Source: Bacillota bacterium
GTDB taxonomy: Bacteria > Bacillota > Clostridia > Lachnospirales > Lachnospiraceae
Length of the DNA stretch: 64,000 nucleotides
Direction: 5' to 3'
NCBI GenBank assembly: GCA_023423335.1
Contig: JAFAFU010000021.1
Location: 74,283-138,282, forward strand
The notes under the pieces were generated by a model. It ran no database searches, had not been told where the DNA came from, and saw only the letters and a program-made list of their open reading frames with translations. This document shows, piece by piece, positions 62,007 to 64,000 of the stretch. The translations under genes were made by a program, and so were the position numbers. The number at the start of each line of letters is the position of its first letter. Position 1 is the stretch's first letter.

Positions 62007-62045
62007 TTTGCCCTGCTGTTATTGTATAGGGCTTTGTTTCCATGA

Positions 62046-62091
62046 TTTACTTTATTTCCTTCCTATGATAAAATTAGGTGAAAATTTTCAC
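62046..62091 (+). promoter_or_regulatory. promoter with a perfect 14-bp palindrome downstream of -10
   Basis: TTTACT (62046-62051), 17-nt spacer, TAAAAT (62069-62074), then GTGAAAATTTTCAC (62078-62091) where transcription would begin, a position suited to a repressor. It serves the lipoprotein at 62152. Confidence 0.55.
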
Positions 62092-62120
62092 ACTTACGTG
62101 CTTTTCGCAAAGTATTTGTA

Positions 62121-62138
62121 TGCCGCCTAAAGGCGGCA
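62121..62138 (+). promoter_or_regulatory. hairpin directly upstream of Shine-Dalgarno (third copy)
   Basis: TGCCGCCTAAAGGCGGCA is a perfect palindrome with the loop TAAA or smaller, followed by GATGGAGGTTATTATG. Nearly identical to the element at 11762-11731 on the minus strand. Confidence 0.6.
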
Positions 62139-62151
62139 GATGGAGGTTATT

Positions 62152-62667
62152 ATGAAAAAAGCATATTTTGCCACAGTACTGTTCATCACTTTATTTCTTC
62201 TTAGCTCCTGCGGTAAAAAAACCGTCCAGCACCCGGACGAAGTAATCGCCGGAGGAAAGCTGCTCAAATATTCCGATACGCGGGAGAAGGTCGAGGATAT
62301 GTTCGGGAAGGGGGAACTCCAGGAGGGAGGTTTGAAGGATTTATACAAGTATTCCAATGCGCTTTATCTTTACTTCAGTGAGGAGGATGAAATCAGGCTG
62401 ATACAGCTTGAGGATGATAATTTCAAAACCTACAAGAATATTCATGTCGGGGATGACATCGACAAGGTAGAGGATGCCTTTGATTGTAATATCGACAATC
62501 CAAGAATGTATGCGGTATACTTTGACGGCGATGAAGTAATCGAGCCGGATTCGAATAATCAGATAGGGAGTAGTGATTGGTTCTCTATCTCATATTATTT
62601 TGATGAAGACGGTAAAATTTTTCGGATTTCCCTCATGGACCGGGAATTTGCCACGCTTTTAAGATAG
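62152..62667 (+). CDS. small lipoprotein of unknown function
   Basis: A 171-residue protein from the ATG with GGAGGTTATT before it. Lipobox LLSSC at about residue 21 after a hydrophobic signal; the mature part is acidic with YSDTREKVEDMFGKGELQEG and IHVGDDIDKVEDAFDC. The two similar halves (REKVEDMFG and DIDKVEDAF) suggest a duplicated SmpA/OmlA- or DUF-like beta module. It is anchored outside the membrane. Function unknown. Confidence 0.8.
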   Translation: MKKAYFATVLFITLFLLSSCGKKTVQHPDEVIAGGKLLKYSDTREKVEDMFGKGELQEGGLKDLYKYSNALYLYFSEEDEIRLIQLEDDNFKTYKNIHVGDDIDKVEDAFDCNIDNPRMYAVYFDGDEVIEPDSNNQIGSSDWFSISYYFDEDGKIFRISLMDREFATLLR

Positions 62668-62733
62668 CTTGTACATAAAATCTTTGCGAAGTTCATTTTA
62701 TAAGGAAATAACATATCTTTAATCTGTTTTTAA

Positions 62734-62761
62734 TTGACTTTTGTTTCCGGTTTGTTATATT
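62734..62761 (+). promoter_or_regulatory. promoter of the right-edge membrane protein gene
   Basis: TTGACT (62734-62739), 16-nt spacer, TATATT (62756-62761). Transcription from about 62768 gives a leader of about 140 nt that contains repeat copy Q. Confidence 0.65.
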
Positions 62762-62811
62762 AAGAGAGAATAAGCCAAATAATTTATCCGTCAGGAGAAT
62801 TCACACTTCAA

Positions 62812-62886
62812 AGTTTGTGCCTGCGTCATCAAAGCGTGTAAGCACGCTTGGCACAAACTAATGCAAAGGGCAGGCATGTTTGGTTA
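62812..62886 (+). repeat. intergenic repeat family, copy Q (fullest copy, in a leader)
   Basis: Outer stem AGTTTGTGCC (62812-62821)/GGCACAAACT (62850-62859) encloses AAGCGTG/CACGCTT (62832-62838/62843-62849). TGCCTGC (62818-62824) can instead pair with GCAGGCA (62870-62876), so two folds exclude each other. 62825-62886 matches copy S (41416-41476) at about 56 of 62 positions. It ends 23 nt before the gene start. Confidence 0.85.
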
Positions 62887-62909
62887 GGTTGAGAAAATGG
62901 AGGTTCATT

Positions 62910-64000
62910 ATGAAGCGTTTTATCAAATATTTAATTATTGTTCTTATCCTGGGTGCGATTGGTTGTCTCTACTATTATATAGCACTTCCGGCGATCAATA
63001 TCCATTCCCCGGGATTGTGGTTCTTCGTAATCGGCGTGTTGGTGATCGCAGCTTTTACTGCGGGGATCATTGGCGCCGGTAAGGATTTTAAAAACCGTTC
63101 GTTCTCAGCCGGGGATATACTCCGGCATAAATCCATCCTCATATTTGGCGGTGCTGCAGTGGCAGTCATCCTTTTCCTGATCTTCGGAAGCATCCTTTCT
63201 TCTCCGATCGTGAATGCAAGAAAGTATCAGCAGCTGTTGGTACCAAAGGACCGGAGCTTTACCGAGGACATCAAACAAATTTCCTATAAGGATATCCCCA
63301 TTCTGGATAAAGACTCGGCTTCCCTTCTTGGCTCCAGGAAGATGGGCAGTATCCTGGAATATGTATCGCAATTTGAGGTAGCCTCCAATTATACACAGAT
63401 CAATTATCGGGGGACTCCGGTACGTGTCACTCCCCTGCGGTATGGCAGCTTTTTCAAATGGATGAGCAACCGGGAGAAGGGTCTTCCTGCCTATATCCGA
63501 ATCGATATGGCAACCCAGGACGTAGAATTAGTAAAGCTGGAGAAGGGTATCCGGTATTCGGAATCCGAGCATTTCTCCAGAAATATCAACCGCTATTTAA
63601 GATTTAATTATCCCACCTATATCTTTGATACCCTTAACTTCGAAATTGATGATGAGGGAACCCCCTACTGGATCTGCCCGGTGAAGAAATATACCATCGG
63701 CCTGTTCGGCGGCCAGATCATCGGCAGAGTTGTTCTGGTGAATGCGGTAACCGGTGAGCATACGGATTTGTCCGTGGAAGAGGTTCCTAGCTGGGTTGAC
63801 CGGGTATACTCCGCAGAGCTTCTGATTTCCCTCTATGATTATTACGGTACCTTAAAGCATGGCTACTGGAACTCCGTCATCAGTCAAAAAGATGCCCTTC
63901 AGACGACGGACGGTTATAATTATCTTGTCCTTGATGATGATGTATGGGTTTACACCGGTGTTACCTCCGTCGGCAGTGATGAGTCCAATGTAGGCTTCGT
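62910..64000 (+). CDS. multi-pass membrane protein with extracytoplasmic domain, cut by window edge
   Basis: The ATG has GGAGGTTCATT before it and the frame stays open to the edge (about 363 residues). Three N-terminal helices: about 4-27, 36-56 and 76-97 (ILIFGGAAVAVILFLIFGSI). A soluble region follows with ASLLGSRKMGSILEYVSQFE and PTYIFDTLNFEIDDEGTPYW. I recall similar large membrane proteins in Clostridia but no assigned function. The leader contains repeat copy Q, so expression may be controlled at RNA level. Confidence 0.8.
   Translation, partial: MKRFIKYLIIVLILGAIGCLYYYIALPAINIHSPGLWFFVIGVLVIAAFTAGIIGAGKDFKNRSFSAGDILRHKSILIFGGAAVAVILFLIFGSILSSPIVNARKYQQLLVPKDRSFTEDIKQISYKDIPILDKDSASLLGSRKMGSILEYVSQFEVASNYTQINYRGTPVRVTPLRYGSFFKWMSNREKGLPAYIRIDMATQDVELVKLEKGIRYSESEHFSRNINRYLRFNYPTYIFDTLNFEIDDEGTPYWICPVKKYTIGLFGGQIIGRVVLVNAVTGEHTDLSVEEVPSWVDRVYSAELLISLYDYYGTLKHGYWNSVISQKDALQTTDGYNYLVLDDDVWVYTGVTSVGSDESNVGF

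Noticed and set aside
1..64000. CRISPR arrays, rRNA or tRNA genes
   Set aside because: No regularly spaced direct repeats with unique spacers, no rRNA blocks and no cloverleaf with a TTCRANY arm were seen by reading; a tRNAscan/Infernal run would be decisive.

Overview
The window reads as a chromosomal segment of an anaerobic, probably spore-forming Clostridia species, most likely Lachnospiraceae. This rests on the low-to-moderate G+C, strong AGGAGG ribosome-binding sites, a flavin-based [FeFe]-hydrogenase, a flavodiiron protein, a Ku/LigD pair, a BspA-like leucine-rich surface protein and a GH43 glycosidase. The genus is an inference. No rRNA, tRNA or CRISPR array was seen. About 85% of genes lie on the minus strand.

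Layout. 0-5 kb: a beta-propeller lipoprotein cut by the left edge, its two-component system, and an ECF sigma/anti-sigma pair. 5.1-7.3 kb: an AT-rich two-gene unit joining a SEFIR-domain protein to a GlgM-like glycosyltransferase. 7.7-11.9 kb: a cytidylate-kinase-like protein and a polar amino-acid ABC transporter behind a promoter-terminator leader. 11.9-15.1 kb: LigD and Ku (end joining). 15.3-22.5 kb: single accessory genes (berberine-bridge-like oxidase, 50-aa zinc ribbon, AraC regulator, C39-like peptidase, flavin reductase, aminoglycoside phosphotransferase-like kinase, alpha/beta hydrolase, acetyltransferase) with decayed fragments. 22.7-31.4 kb: the surface protein, an unknown protein, and a permease-ATPase-regulator-kinase operon. 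31.5-38.9 kb: a patchwork of remnants, small enzymes and unknown families. 38.9-49.3 kb: serine protease, RlmD, radical SAM enzyme, DUF2512, aldo-keto reductase, threonine aldolase and an FtsEX operon with a coiled-coil partner. 49.6-52.4 kb: a multidomain CoA-disulfide/persulfide reductase with its ArsR-type regulator. 52.7-58.5 kb: hydCBA, in which HydB is fused to an NfnB-like flavoprotein. 58.7-64 kb: AlkA-like glycosylase, FprA, GH43, a lipoprotein and a membrane protein cut by the right edge.

How the genes fit together. The redox genes (hydCBA, fprA, persulfide reductase, ferredoxin-fused aldo-keto reductase, radical SAM enzyme) fit a fermentative anaerobe balancing NAD(H), NADP(H), ferredoxin and H2 and coping with oxygen and sulfur stress. 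Several units carry their own regulators.

Least explained items: (i) an intergenic repeat family seen at 41416-41476, 54705-54780, 54834-54877 and 62812-62886, always in the direction of transcription and mostly just upstream of genes, with alternative pairings or a possible pseudoknot next to the hydA ribosome-binding site; (ii) the SEFIR/glycosyltransferase pair; (iii) two paralogues of an unnamed family with a C-terminal cysteine cluster, one with an RRXRR-like N terminus; (iv) the hydrogenase-NfnB fusion; (v) hairpins placed directly before the Shine-Dalgarno of three unrelated genes.
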